A stretch of 64,000 bases of DNA. Source: Pectinophora gossypiella (Eukaryota; Arthropoda; Insecta; Lepidoptera; Gelechiidae). Under the pieces are notes generated by a model, which saw nothing but the letters and a program-made list of their open reading frames with translations, did no database searches and was not told the origin of the DNA. Both the position numbers and the translations under genes were made by a program. The stretch is taken from contig NC_065419.1 in NCBI RefSeq assembly GCF_024362695.1, positions 13,764,678 through 13,828,677 on the forward strand, read 5' to 3'. Positions 59,401-61,425 of the stretch are shown in pieces. Positions within the stretch are counted from its first letter, which is position 1, and each line of letters starts with the position of its first letter.

Positions 59401-60207
59401 ATTTATGGTCTGTATCATCCCTCAAAGTTTTCGTTACGATGTCACTAACACCCTGTATAACCCTGTGTACAGTCATGAGCAATATAATGTACCCACTTTA
59501 GGACTCTGTCGCACTAACATATTTGACATTTAGTGAGACTTACAGTTCAATTTGTCAAAAAAGTTAATGTGACATGGTACCAAAGTGTATACATATTAAT
59601 GCTCGTGACCGTATGTTTGTTTTGTGTTTAAGTGATGTTATTGTCTTGTCTTTGTGTATGGCGTCCTTTTAGAATGATTATGTACCCGAGTAATAGGAAA
59701 AAAGGTAATTATCACGCTAAAGTTCAATTATTCGTATTTCTCGTGTATGTTGTTTTTATTGTGTTTTGTTTGATTTTAAGTTGTGTGTAACTCTGTGTTT
59801 TATATTATATATTTGTTATTTGTTTTGTATTTGTTACTGTGGTGTCCCTTTATAATAAACGTTTCTTTCTTTCTTTCTTTAAAGCTATACAACGCCATCT
59901 ATATTGTTTTTGGTGAACGTAGCCTGGAAAGTACCTCATTAAATTGATTTACTTGTAAATTTAAGCGTATGCCATTTAAGAACACTTCGTCACACACTCC
60001 AACTGGGATTTTGCCGAATAAAAAACCGATTTAGCTATACCTGTACCTGTGTAACGTTGTGCGTGTGCGCAACTGTGGCGGTGGCGTTGTCGTTGGCGTC
60101 GTAGATCATCTCCACTATGGCGATCGTCAGGTTGACTCTGAGGGCGTAGTTCAACATGAACCCCAGGAGCACCATGATGTTCAGCACTTGCACACATGTT
60201 AGACAGC
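17250..60207 (-). CDS. SLC17-family major facilitator transporter (putative inorganic phosphate cotransporter type), ten exons, 5' end missing
   Basis: The coding join, read on the minus strand, is 60207-60047, 59178-59045, 44032-43830, 37761-37675, 36676-36543, 34865-34716, 20153-20006, 19066-18926, 18039-17954, 17417-17250. All nine introns are GT-AG and every phase matches, giving about 470 residues and a TAA stop at 17250-17252. Seen: about twelve hydrophobic segments, an RVNLTIAIV stretch in TM1, an MFS motif-A-like GGRLAEIIGARR after TM2, WIPPMDRSKF after TM4, NGLLSSLPYLGKY before TM8 and a charged C-tail (EEDKPKEEEPLNEEKA). Known: SLC17 members are twelve-helix membrane anion transporters (phosphate, glutamate, sialate types) of about 470-590 residues. 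Inferred: membrane anion or organic-acid transport; the substrate cannot be read from sequence. The start Met and up to a few tens of residues are missing. The gene spans over 43 kb because of two introns near 15 kb, one holding a BEL retrotransposon. Confidence 0.93.
17618..17712 (+). mobile_element. Palindromic MITE family D, partial copy 3
   Basis: The first arm is mostly deleted after ggttaaaatggccacatc; the loop and second arm remain. It lies in the last SLC17 intron. Confidence 0.82.
17711..17880 (+). repeat. SINE family II body fragment
   Basis: It carries the cggaaggcacgttaagccgt, catgagccatgtcaggggcc and ccaacctcacaaccc-type blocks of family II without the tRNA-like head. Similar fragments lie at 1205-1320 (-), 21485-21545 (+), 23183-23335 (+), 29907-29996 (-) and 35131-35222 (-). 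Confidence 0.75.
17954..18039 (-). CDS. SLC17 transporter exon: TM11
   Basis: Acceptor tgtattacag, donor gtaagttt; phase 1 in, phase 0 out; 86 bases. It encodes TIFGMANTLSSFGGWLSTFM then VGELTKET. A degenerate LINE fragment (18062-18262) begins about 22 bases upstream of the acceptor, so the acceptor region is bordered by transposon sequence. Confidence 0.93.
18062..18262 (-). pseudogene. LINE RT C-terminal fragment next to an SLC17 exon
   Basis: The minus frame reads RTAREWHSLPSSVFPNAYNP then GAFKVRVNRP, the W-x-S-L-P-x-x-V-F motif of LINE polyprotein ends. A second, more decayed copy of the same piece is at 46430-46570. Confidence 0.72.
18248..18512 (+). mobile_element. MITE family C, copy 2
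   Basis: Full copy in the SLC17 intron between exons 17954-18039 and 18926-19066; it contains actaaacgtcaaaacacgaa and ctgggaaactacccaattat. Confidence 0.84.
18926..19066 (-). CDS. SLC17 transporter exon: TM9 and TM10
   Basis: Acceptor tgttcctgtag, donor gtcagt; phase 1 in and out; 141 bases. It encodes ILMLAQAFFGHDRVWSIAIF then TAALTINGAVTAGYLGNGLD and IAPNFSG. The N-G-x-x-x-A-G-Y-x-x-N-x-x-D-I-A-P-x-x-S/A-G run is the best-conserved part of the C-terminal half of SLC17 proteins. Confidence 0.94.
19161..19312 (+). mobile_element. Palindromic MITE family D, copy 4
   Basis: Near-complete copy whose right end (ccattttaatccctctgg) abuts the left end of a family G element. Confidence 0.87.
19313..19821 (+). 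mobile_element. MITE family G, copy 2, with an inserted retroelement tail
   Basis: Same ends and interior as 3390-3730. About 230 bases (roughly 19386-19617, ending cgggcgtgagtttatgtatg) are inserted after gttgccattttttt. Confidence 0.82.
20006..20153 (-). CDS. SLC17 transporter exon: TM8
   Basis: Acceptor cgtcaacag, donor gtatgt; phase 0 in, phase 1 out. It encodes NGLLSSLPYLGKYLCALASS then VLADSLRRSGKLSTTAARKL and FTFFAVGLPG. The N-G-x-x-S-S-L-P-Y-L motif is strongly conserved in SLC17. The preceding intron, back to 34716, is 14.6 kb. Confidence 0.94.
20325..20617 (+). mobile_element. Chimeric tRNA/5S-like SINE, full length with 10-bp target duplication
   Basis: The head (gctcggtggcgcagcggtaa) looks tRNA-like. 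The following block gaagttaagcaagtttcgta with ggatgggtgaccac resembles the internal control region of 5S rRNA. The body contains ggcacgttaagccgttggtc, shared with family II, and the 3' end is a gatgatga tail. It is flanked by AATATAGGTT at 20315-20324 and 20618-20627. Confidence 0.85.
22563..22690 (+). mobile_element. MITE family A, copy 5 (5' truncated)
   Basis: It starts inside the element at aatgtacccactttagg and keeps the 3' inverted end (GCTCGTGACCGTA). Confidence 0.85.
22999..23115 (+). repeat. MITE family E, 5'-half fragment
   Basis: It begins tacagtgttagtgacacggt and keeps the first half up to tgaaaatagtgtattttttt. Confidence 0.72.
23596..23805. mobile_element. GC-rich fold-back element
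   Basis: aggccaggcgcgcacaacga continues through gtttttcgccgcgcggcaga; the far end is its inverse (tctgccgcgcggcgaaaaac then tcggtagtgcgcgcctgacc). The inner arms gcagcggcataaggtcgcac / gtgcgacattatgccgctgc also pair. About 210 bp, no ORF. Confidence 0.72.
24829..25000 (-). repeat. LINE 3'-tail fragment (tail type 1)
   Basis: It shares aaaatatctttattcagtag, cactttgaatcgtcaatttt and ctgcagcttctcacaatctg with 39001-39160. The same tail occurs in sense at 25640-25705 and 57165-57215. Confidence 0.7.
26258..26630 (+). mobile_element. MITE family B, copy 5
   Basis: Full length, from gtgctaattcctgtaaacac to tctgcaggaatcggggcc, with the ataacccgccagaattatgt centre. Confidence 0.86.
26852..27070 (+). 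mobile_element. MITE family C, copy 3 (decayed, with deletions)
   Basis: The start ggctagtttccaactagtca is clear; the middle is deleted and the far end has drifted. Confidence 0.72.
27115..27235 (+). repeat. Repeat family K (SINE-like)
   Basis: acggcgatacggttcaccac, then aaagctcggtgaggtgtggg and tacttagttcatcttgcgat. Related pieces are at 20222-20300 (-), 37975-38075 (-), 38300-38350 (-) and 58325-58445 (+). The ggttcacc start is tRNA-like but no full promoter was confirmed. Confidence 0.6.
27239..27383 (+). mobile_element. MITE family A, copy 6
   Basis: A full copy, with slightly changed ends (ACAGTCATGAGC ... GCTCGTGACTGTA). Confidence 0.86.
27859..28081 (+). mobile_element. MITE family E, copy 2
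   Basis: Full copy with both ends (tacaggtgttagtgacattg ... tcactaacaccctgtat). Confidence 0.86.
28411..29400. mobile_element. 990-bp TIR element with TATA flanks and internal ACTCGTCCCA repeats
   Basis: The left end gagagttattgtgcaactcg continues tcccat; the right end is its near reverse complement (atgggacgagttgacgaata then actctt). Both are bordered by TATA (28407-28410 and 29400-29403). Further copies of the motif occur inside (gccgagttgcagaa at 29305 and ttctgcaactcgtccca at 29341). An open stretch at 28844-29080 has no ATG start and no recognised domain, so this is probably non-autonomous or decayed. Confidence 0.6.
29579..29870 (+). pseudogene. LINE reverse-transcriptase C-terminal remnant and 3' tail
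   Basis: A 77-codon frame includes KVGGRAGRGRPRRTYIDQIG, the basic G-R-G-R-P-R-R-T segment found at the end of many insect LINE polyproteins, then a tail (tagtctcagcttcccccgat, gggaaataggcatagac). 5' truncated. Confidence 0.7.
30545..30690 (+). mobile_element. LINE Pol C-terminal fragment
   Basis: The plus frame reads GFFLAQRISLAVQRGNAASI then MDSGG, clearly related to the LINE end at 58047-58257, with an AT-rich 3' tail. No flanking duplication was found. Confidence 0.65.
31240..32231 (-). pseudogene. Unassigned minus-strand ORF cluster with a signal-peptide-like N-terminus, broken
   Basis: A 113-codon ORF starts at 32231 with a strong insect start context (caaaATG). It begins with a hydrophobic leader (LFFFILLLSSSGLVTC) that resembles a secretion signal, followed by a second hydrophobic run. 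Its stop is at 31890. About 100 bases further on, the same frame reopens (about 31788-31555) with a protein-like composition including PWLPKPCIESWF and PECGVNVVEGWCNYE, interrupted by one stop near 31580. A third open stretch in another frame (31359-31240) follows an acceptor-like ttctatttag and ends in TAA. It could be a nested gene with small introns or a decayed insertion. I do not recognise the family, and no function is proposed. Confidence 0.3.
32490..33000 (+). pseudogene. Unassigned plus-strand ORF remnant with interrupting stops
   Basis: An ATG at 32490 in good context (ttaaaATG) opens a short frame ending at 32552. An overlapping frame then runs 32554-32832 (92 codons, no ATG at its start), and after one stop the same frame continues to about 32998. 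The amino-acid composition looks protein-like throughout, so I read this as one decayed coding sequence. It is divergent from the ORF starting at 32231, with 258 bases between the two start codons. I do not recognise the product; host pseudogene and endogenous viral fragment are both possible. Confidence 0.3.
33042..33287 (-). CDS. Hypothetical 81-codon ORF next to the unassigned cluster
   Basis: It starts at an ATG (accATGG) and runs 81 codons. It has a hydrophobic stretch (YIISLLRTVIFLFDLL) in the first half and no recognised motif. Listed only because it neighbours the two unassigned ORF groups at 31240-33000; chance is quite possible. Confidence 0.15.
   Translation of the reverse strand: MEPVLVYASRIMQSTTYIISLLRTVIFLFDLLRISPDSITWLDLSYDKVVNNKITLTEYSSHFVTIHLRPVQFSPTSTYCH
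33321..33481 (+). mobile_element. Palindromic MITE family D, copy 5
   Basis: Complete copy (cagggggattaaaa ... tttttaaccccccag), just beyond the unassigned ORF cluster at 31240-33287. Confidence 0.87.
33999..34052. repeat. Perfect 25-bp hairpin with a 4-base loop
   Basis: The left arm (33999-34023, centre ctacaaactgcagtgtat) and right arm (34028-34052, centre atacactgcagtttgtag) are exact reverse complements, with loop atga. Nothing nearby explains it. Confidence 0.85.
34716..34865 (-). CDS. SLC17 transporter exon: TM7
   Basis: Acceptor cttgcccgcag, donor gtgagt; phase 0 at both ends; exactly 50 codons. It encodes VPWRQMLSSPPVWALIITHG, then SVFGYFTVVNQLPTYIESIL ending HYNIKH. The P-W-x-x-x-x-S-x-P-x-W-A motif at the start of the second transporter half and the Q-L-P-T-Y loop are family hallmarks. 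A copy of palindromic MITE family D begins only 22 bases upstream of the acceptor. Confidence 0.94.
34888..35125 (+). mobile_element. Palindromic MITE family D, copy 6, interrupted and truncated
   Basis: The left arm (gggttaaaaaggccacattg ...) is at 34888-34960, then a LINE 3'-tail piece (about 34965-35088, ending in a gtgcaataaaag-like motif), then loop and partial right arm to 35125. Its left edge is 22 bases from the SLC17 acceptor at 34866. Confidence 0.8.
35394..35480 (-). repeat. LINE 3'-tail fragment (tail type 2)
   Basis: caaatcaaatatactttatt then gcacagaactaaaatttcaa. It matches 4765-4815 (ending aactatcagacataacacat) and 27594-27640. Confidence 0.65.
36543..36676 (-). CDS. SLC17 transporter exon: TM6 and central loop
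   Basis: Acceptor cttccccgcag, donor gtaagtg; phase 1 in, phase 0 out. It encodes IIGVMWSVAWFAVVYDTPAQ then HPRISDTERNFLMKALPQDS. The short 'P-x-x-H-P-x-I-S-x-x-E-x-x-F/Y' cytoplasmic loop after TM6 is a good family marker. GC-rich relative to the AT-rich intron on either side. Confidence 0.93.
36762..36990 (-). repeat. Repeat family M, reverse copy
   Basis: Carries gcatcacgcctgtatcccta, ctcctcgccagctactaatt, ttccctcttgccttccgccc and acgcgagtgggacggcgccc. It lies in the 998-base intron between exons 36543-36676 and 37675-37761. Confidence 0.68.
37135..37300 (+). repeat. Candidate solo LTR (166 bp)
   Basis: It starts TGTGGGTGCCCCAC and ends AGGGCACCCACA (11-base inverted ends, TG...CA). It contains an aataaac signal near 37231. 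Flanks are ttac and ttag, so a target duplication is at best imperfect. Confidence 0.5.
37675..37761 (-). CDS. SLC17 transporter exon: TM5
   Basis: Acceptor ttgttgcag, donor gtgagttg; phase 1 in and out; 87 bases. It encodes SSLGAAMTMPICGFLIAHFG then WESAFYFTG, the TM5 region (G-x-x-x-x-x-P-x-x-G with a following W-x-x-x-F-Y) typical of the family. The split codon G|CC supplies the Ala between the two exons. Confidence 0.92.
37762..38890. other. Intron sequence with repeat pieces
   Basis: 37975-38075 and 38300-38350 are family K pieces, and 38080-38140 is a GC-rich stretch (gcggacgccgcgctagagcg). The rest shows nothing recognisable. Just upstream, 37320-37560 is a GC-rich block with a 67-codon frame (VCNCLGEGKLRNETRSWDLR) that may be retroelement-derived. 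Confidence 0.4.
39001..39160 (-). repeat. LINE 3'-tail fragment (tail type 1), second copy
   Basis: Near-identical to 24829-25000 over about 150 bases, then diverges into a C-run region. Confidence 0.7.
39235..39311. repeat. C-run flanked by inverted ggtcccatggtggt blocks
   Basis: A run of about 17 C (near 39263-39279) lies between gggggtcccatggtggtttt and its partial inverse caccatgggacc. Other long C-runs are at 30003-30017 and 37592-37605. Confidence 0.8.
39649..39968 (-). mobile_element. tRNA-derived SINE (family II), full length with 19-bp target duplication
   Basis: The head (rc of gtgagcccgacgctcaatca) carries a clear B box (rc of gggattcgaacccggg). The body includes the often-seen cctgacatggctcatgtaac block. 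It is flanked by the exact 19-base repeat ATCACGCCTATTTCCCATT (39630-39648 and 39969-39987), which is itself LINE-tail-like sequence. Confidence 0.9.
40625..40830 (+). repeat. Repeat family L, copy 1
   Basis: It contains gacttattgtagatt, ggggagcactgaaggctggt, cgcgaacctcggcccagggc and aatatttgaaagaattaatc. Copy 2 is at 43485-43690; short pieces are at 14835-14935, 27728-27805, 58530-58570 and 58705-58760. Confidence 0.65.
40985..41256 (+). mobile_element. MITE subfamily C2, copy 1
   Basis: It shares with 63504-63752 the markers tcaaatgagatactttttt-like, cgaaacgtcaaaacga and ggcttctatttctagattag. It resembles family C in layout (gtcaaa..cgtcaaaacg..tgacgtca) but differs along its length. Confidence 0.75.
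41281..41548 (-). mobile_element. MITE family C, copy 4
   Basis: Reverse copy ending gttagaaactagcctatt. Immediately before it, at 40985-41256, is a related but distinct element (subfamily C2). Confidence 0.8.
42180..42445. promoter_or_regulatory. GC-rich CpG-dense patch with CCAAT, CRE and CGCCATATTG words
   Basis: In an otherwise AT-rich intron, this patch is GC- and CpG-rich. It holds CCAAT at 42277-42281, TGACGTCA at 42300-42307, CGCCATATTG at 42335-42344 and CCATTTTG near 42433. That combination resembles TATA-less animal promoters. Long open frames on both strands here are a by-product of low stop-codon density. Promoter activity is inference. Confidence 0.35.
42446..42676 (+). CDS. 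Hypothetical 76-residue basic ORF downstream of a GC-rich promoter-like patch
   Basis: It begins at an ATG (ttcATGC) and ends TGA at 42674-42676. The C-terminal half is rich in Lys and Arg (KKTRQYL, KQLRKSKTEVRRNK) followed by GGGGRP. It lies directly after a GC-rich patch with CCAAT, CRE and other promoter-like words. It lies antisense within the 6-kb intron of the SLC17 gene. The product is not recognised; it may be a first exon, a transposon remnant or chance. Confidence 0.22.
   Translation: MRDRIVGTFVIHEDTLNRLEIVFYKRTPQSKKTRQYLTSFQTFTKQLRKSKTEVRRNKGGGGRPVIKGPHSAQVAT
43485..43690 (+). repeat. Repeat family L, copy 2
   Basis: Shares gcgcgaacctcggctcaggg, cgtctgagaggataatattt and cgataagcgctgtaagaggg with copy 1; it ends about 140 bases before an SLC17 donor. 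Confidence 0.65.
43830..44032 (-). CDS. SLC17 transporter exon: TM3 and TM4
   Basis: Acceptor cttctcccaccag, donor gtaagtc; phase 2 in, phase 1 out. The peptide runs RVFGYSTLLASVLTLLTPGA, then GFGWVVAVRVILGFLLGATW and PAILPMASKWIPPMDRSKF. The WIPPMDRSKF loop after TM4 resembles the W-x-P-P-x-E/D-R-S signature of SLC17 proteins. GC content is clearly above the flanking introns. Confidence 0.93.
44281..44550 (+). mobile_element. MITE family C, copy 5
   Basis: Full copy, about 250 bases upstream (transcript sense) of the exon 43830-44032; starts aataggccagtttccaacta. Confidence 0.84.
44636..44820 (-). repeat. Retroelement tail repeat, second copy
   Basis: Longer copy of the repeat at 1010-1150, with gataaacttgttgaaggtca retained. 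Confidence 0.6.
45240..45400. other. GC-rich patch shared with 28290-28370
   Basis: gcgcggcgcggttgctgtgc then cgcg here matches cgcggcgcggctaccgtgcc at 28330. The second site is preceded by cgatataaaacgcgc, which resembles a TATA element. Both could be remnants of one repeat. Confidence 0.4.
46430..46570 (-). pseudogene. Decayed LINE RT C-terminal fragment
   Basis: It shares ccttgaaagcacccgggttt and acagaagacggcagagaatt with 18100-18170. Translation shows the SLPSSVFPNA motif with stops. Confidence 0.65.
46931..47312 (+). mobile_element. MITE family B, copy 6
   Basis: Full length, about 430 bp upstream of the BEL element; same arms and centre as the other copies. Confidence 0.86.
47744..48025 (+). 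repeat. BEL/Pao 5' LTR (282 bp)
   Basis: It starts TG and ends CA and reads as identical to 54159-54440. It is AT-rich with a homopurine/pyrimidine stretch (tttttttcttcttctcctc) near the middle. No canonical AATAAA lies close to the end, although aataaataatgtg occurs near the start. Confidence 0.96.
48026..48679 (+). other. BEL/Pao leader between 5' LTR and Gag-Pol start
   Basis: This is untranslated leader sequence, GC-richer than the LTR. It contains several short 'gtgcgg...cggtaa' repeats (about 48530-48625) and a short tandem of gtgataagataa (48629-48657). Two overlapping ORFs here (48150-48550) lack recognisable domains and are probably chance. Confidence 0.6.
48680..53785 (+). CDS. BEL/Pao Gag-Pol polyprotein (1,701 aa)
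   Basis: The start is ATG at 48680 (attATGG, good context). The frame is open a little further upstream but without an ATG. Domains, numbered from this Met: a Gag region with the DUF1759-type helical block (about 90-260); CCHC zinc knuckle (C310, C313, H318, C323) and a second Cys/His cluster; retropepsin-like A17 protease with LLDSGS (D420); reverse transcriptase with YVDD (832-835); RNase H with an AD at D1009, an SDS motif and NPADLLSRG; integrase with an H-x4-H...C-x2-C zinc module from H1327 and the catalytic triad D1397, D1463, E1517; and a DUF5641-like C-terminal domain ending RKLSLLPM. Length and order are full for a BEL polyprotein, with no stop or frameshift. Its products would make particles, copy RNA to DNA and integrate it. 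It lacks any envelope-like domain. Confidence 0.96.
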   Translation: MAPVTEDDRLKKMRIARGHLKGTVTRIYTFTNDTKAMESANAESIKARIEKLNTTFKDYERLQLEILCIDENDDEDVAIMEDKYFNIISKLNSVYKGLSTSECINVNTSKLPNIDIPVFSGKDFTKYTPFMDLFTAVIHNNSSLSDVQKLFYLRKYLTDDALSVIVNLPLVNKSYKEAIGLLKQRYDNKARLIMNHINIILQLPIMQRGTAAAIRSFISQVQQQLYALKNFQQPVDQWDMLLISILTKKLDIYTNRAYQLDRDTDTLPTMDEFISFLEKRAIALEDSSPDNMKGTTNKVTNIVTKNVHQCSFCENASHGLHACPKFKTASIQDREQFVQLKKLCTICLKCHTGKCRFSFQCKTCKAGHNSLLHKDNSDCNSKNTVALHSTNSSMSILLPTIKVKLITYRGSELCVRALLDSGSQASFITSSLVAKLGLNPKCHNTNIIGIGNKSNKMTKLVDVTIHSPVNDVQLDISCHVVGSITSDLPQQTVDVSNLNIPFNIQLSDPDFNIPAEISILLGADIYFNILQNGQVKVGDGLLLQNTLFGYTLGGNIQCKSHDNDALVSNLAICDTRKLENVMEQFWLSESAPQSASMPTKEFQKAEKCFQDTIILEDNKLHVDMPLISKVDELQLGDSFSVALQRFLTLERKFKRNPLYLEKYKNFIEEYIALGHAKIVDLSDYDILNGHVYFLAHHAVFNEESLTTKLRVVFDGSMKSKLGISLNDVMLNGPMVQSELFDILLLWRTFIYSLTCDIQKMFRSVFINPHQRCLQNILWRDNVNKPISCLQLQTVTYGLKASTFLATRCLIELTQRFGDQYPLATQAILQSTYVDDVICGSDDTSELLQLKNELIALLKKGGFTLHKWCSNFSPVIDDLPNDHKYFEKLDINTNNIVKTLGLKCDILNDTLTFSCPMINNDDIQTKRKVLSFIGKMFDPLGLIGPIIVVAKLYMQTLWSLKIDWDAILPQEQLKIWNSFLNNLTSMGTISVPRCVNSRTAVIVELVGYADASMKAFGCCLYLRIVNSDGTVSVNLLCSKSRIAPLNKSITIPKLELNSALLLAQVAHRVQNILKGRFPTLSVYLYSDSQITLAWIKSSNLKSNPYVVNRVNQIKQLTNDTMWSYVSTTQNPADLLSRGCDPHKLESNAQWWHGPKNLSDKDFQHSISEIQFPIPSSHEVELVANVCDVNEPTCNSSKDDTFPYNFLDKYSDFHKLQRVVAYIYRFYNNCKKNTNKNSDSLTPQEIHNATLVIIRTTQKRYFSKEIECLKNNSNLKSGILNLHPFLDQNGILRVGGRLQNSKELPFDKKHPPILPKSCHVTNIIIRNEHLRLLHAGAKLVLSSLSQRFWLVSGIREVKKIVNSCVKCFHLKATAARQLMGSLPQERITAARPFNIVGVDFCGPFNVKVSRLRKPLVTKGYVALFVCFTTKAIHMELVSDLTSDAFLACLKRFIARRGMPEQIFCDNAKTFKGTANELNALHDLFKSKKHVDAVDYYCIPNSIKFRFIPSYSPEFGGLWEAGVKSFKFHFKRIVGNIILTFEALYTVITEIEAVLNSRPLLPISSDISNYEYLTPGHFLIGSALTSYPEPDLSDKSINRLKFWKVLTKIKQDFWKVWSGDYLTLLQSRPKWQQGHPNLKEGDLVIVRSDNTAPMTWPMARIVKIVPGPDGRVRVAEIKMPNNKIYLRSYRKLSLLPMNEQVGTL
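54159..54440 (+). repeat. BEL/Pao 3' LTR (282 bp)
   Basis: Same sequence as the 5' LTR by direct reading, followed at once by the target duplication CCCAT. The 18 bases upstream (atgggcccggcccaacta) are not a classical polypurine tract. Confidence 0.96.
54446..55664. other. Intron sequence between BEL and LINE remnants
   Basis: Mostly unique sequence; 54660-54690 is a SINE fragment and 55500-55610 resembles 37905-37975 (cgtcacacacacag, gtgtagtgtctgtgtaaaac, tgaagtgtccgggg). No gene seen. Confidence 0.4.
55665..55805 (-). repeat. LINE 3'-tail fragment
   Basis: acgcctatttcccaccgggg, then actatagaattccattcgct and cgcacgccggttcaaagtcg. It is the reverse complement of the tail type seen after the LINE frame at 29579. 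A further copy lies at about 45510-45610. Confidence 0.65.
55960..56175 (-). pseudogene. LINE Pol C-terminal remnant, frameshifted
   Basis: The minus strand reads KWDSAGHVWAKITTEWSPR in one frame, then RRGRPRRRWRDDLDAFLEGW in another, showing a frameshift. The G-R-P-R-R-R-W-x-D-D-L-D motif is typical of RTE-like LINE ends. Confidence 0.75.
56208..56483 (+). mobile_element. MITE family E, 3' part, split by a 157-bp LTR-like insertion
   Basis: The 3' half (aattttccgaaaggaaattc ... cgttacgatgtcac) is interrupted at 56309-56465 and resumes as aacaccctgtatag. Confidence 0.8.
56309..56465. mobile_element. 157-bp LTR-like element with 5-bp target duplication
   Basis: It starts TGTAGAGTA and ends TACTCTACA (TG...CA with a 9-base inverted end). 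It is flanked by GTCAC at 56304-56308 and 56466-56470 and interrupts a family E MITE. The best reading is a solo LTR of a short-LTR element; no AATAAA is visible inside. Confidence 0.7.
57831..57851. repeat. (GATA)n microsatellite
   Basis: gatagatagatagatagata just beside the family C copy at 57860. A similar run is at 40860-40881. Confidence 0.9.
57860..58327 (-). mobile_element. MITE family C, copy 6, split by a LINE insertion
   Basis: The reverse copy (markers ctaaaactaacgaaaaacat and gagttttgacgtttagtaaa) is interrupted at 58047-58257 by a truncated LINE, with the target CCATAGTAATT duplicated. Confidence 0.82.
58047..58257 (+). mobile_element. 5'-truncated non-LTR (LINE) insertion with 11-bp target duplication
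   Basis: It is 211 bp, ending in a short A-run, flanked by CCATAGTAATT (58036-58046, 58258-58268). One frame reads AQRIGLAVQSGNAASVLGAL then a stop, typical of a LINE Pol C-terminus. It is inserted in a family C MITE. Confidence 0.82.
58765..59015 (+). repeat. Repeat family M, longest copy
   Basis: It runs from gaaggcaagaggggaaccac through aagtagcatgaaggatgcta and tagctggcgaggagcggatg to ataggcgtgaagtcact. Reverse copies or pieces are at 4995-5100, 27446-27500, 36762-36990 and 38895-39000; sense pieces are at 24544-24600 and 62826-62925. Confidence 0.65.
59045..59178 (-). CDS. SLC17 transporter exon: TM2 and MFS motif A
   Basis: Acceptor tttttttcag, donor gtaag; phase 0 in, phase 2 out. It encodes WDTKEKNLLLGCFFWGYVL followed by TELPGGRLAEIIGA; GGRLAE is the motif-A-like loop between TM2 and TM3 conserved in this transporter family. 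The split codon AG|A (Arg) joins it to the exon at 44032 across a 15-kb intron. Confidence 0.92.
59251..59458 (+). mobile_element. MITE family E, copy 3
   Basis: Full copy (tacaggatgttagtgacaac ... tcactaacaccctgtat) in the short intron between the first two visible SLC17 exons. Confidence 0.87.
59468..59613 (+). mobile_element. MITE family A, copy 7
   Basis: A full copy, lying ten bases beyond a family E element, so two MITEs sit side by side just upstream of an SLC17 exon. Confidence 0.88.
60047..60207 (-). CDS. SLC17 transporter, first visible exon: TM1 and first extracellular loop
   Basis: Acceptor is ccccag at the 60208 side. It enters in phase 1 (one base supplied by an upstream exon not found here) and leaves in phase 0. 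It encodes a hydrophobic segment (VLNIMVLLGFMLNY) followed by ALRVNLTIAIVEM, matching the end of SLC17 TM1. A polar loop with two N-glycosylation sequons (NAT and NVT) follows, as expected for the large first luminal/extracellular loop. Two in-phase donors lie six bases apart: CAG|gtacag (exon edge 60047) and CAG|gtatag (exon edge 60041). The second would add Val-Gln. Confidence 0.9.
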
Positions 60208-60939
60208 CTGGGGAAGACAAAAAGAATGTTAATAATAGGCCCCGGGTTCGAATCTCGGTGAGGACACCATGAAAATCCAGGTTAAGGTGATTCGTTTTCC
60301 ATACAAAAGTTGATGCAGTGCTACAGGAAAACGGATAGAGGAATATTGTTATAAAACCGATAAATAGTAATATTTTGGTGTATTATTTTCGCAAACTAAC
60401 AAAAATTTAGGGTCCGAATACGAGAAGTACCATATTTCAGACCCTCAATTTTGATCAATTCTACATTTGTAGTGGTGGAGATTACAGTGTATTTGCTGAG
60501 CGTGTAGAGGTGTCAATGTTAGTTTGTGTGCGTAATAGTTTTTTTTTTCTAAAGGCTTTGACTACTTGACAAGTGTAATAGAATGTCAGTGACAATTTAT
60601 AAAGAGATGTTGTATGAAGAGAATAAATATAAATAAAAAACTAAAAATACTACAATCTGAGAAAAGGAATATTGGAAAAATATTTTTGTAATAACGTATC
60701 TTATTTAAACATTTTTAAATAATGGGTAAATACCGTGTTTTAAAAGAGGACATATATTATAATAAAAAATCAATACATAAAATGAAATGGCTGTATGGGC
60801 ATAGTTCCCTTTGCCTTACCCTTCGGGGAAAACCAAATCAAAAAAGAAGTTGTTGCATTTGCCGGCCTAAATAGTAGTCATTTATAATTAATTGTTTTTC
60901 CATCCAACATACAGATTTATTTATATTCTCTTTGCCGCG

Positions 60940-61268
60940 GACTTTTTGGTGGGACCGGGAACGGGAAGGTTGCTTTCTTCATTGAATAATCTAAATAATC
61001 AATACGAAGTGGTGTTTTGTGGTTAATGATCACATTAGTCGGAAAACATTCCCGATAGTATTATTAAATCGGAATATTCAATTAACAAAGTGTACCTATC
61101 TATTTTCGCTTTGCGCCAACAAGCCGCTTACTTCGTTTGGGGTTCGGAGTAGGAGTCTGCTCCGAGGGTGGGGGCTTAGGTTTCATAATTTCATTAATCA
61201 TCATCAAGAAAAAAAAACACAAGACATGGCTGTATGTTCATAGTTCCCTTTGCCTTGCCCTTTGGGAA
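60940..61268 (+). mobile_element. Second copy of the poly(A) retroposon, shorter
   Basis: It matches the reverse complement of 63100-63502 (gctttcttcattgaataatc, gtggtgttttgtggttaatg, tccgagggtgggggcttagg, tagttccctttgccttgccc) with an internal deletion. A tail-only third fragment is at 60785-60850. Confidence 0.75.
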
Positions 61269-61324
61269 AAAAAATAAGATAAATTTTGAAATTCTTATGT
61301 ATAATAAACAAACATCACAGACAT

Positions 61325-61421
61325 CATGACAGATCTAAAACTAAATAAAATCTTTTTTCTTTTTTCTATTTGACTTATTTATGAATTTTAATCAAGAAAA
61401 CGTGATAATAAGTTCGACAGC
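61325..61421 (-). mobile_element. MITE family C, fragment
   Basis: Partial reverse copy (acagatctaaaactaaataa ... gtgataataagttcgaca). Confidence 0.7.
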
Positions 61422-61425
61422 AACC

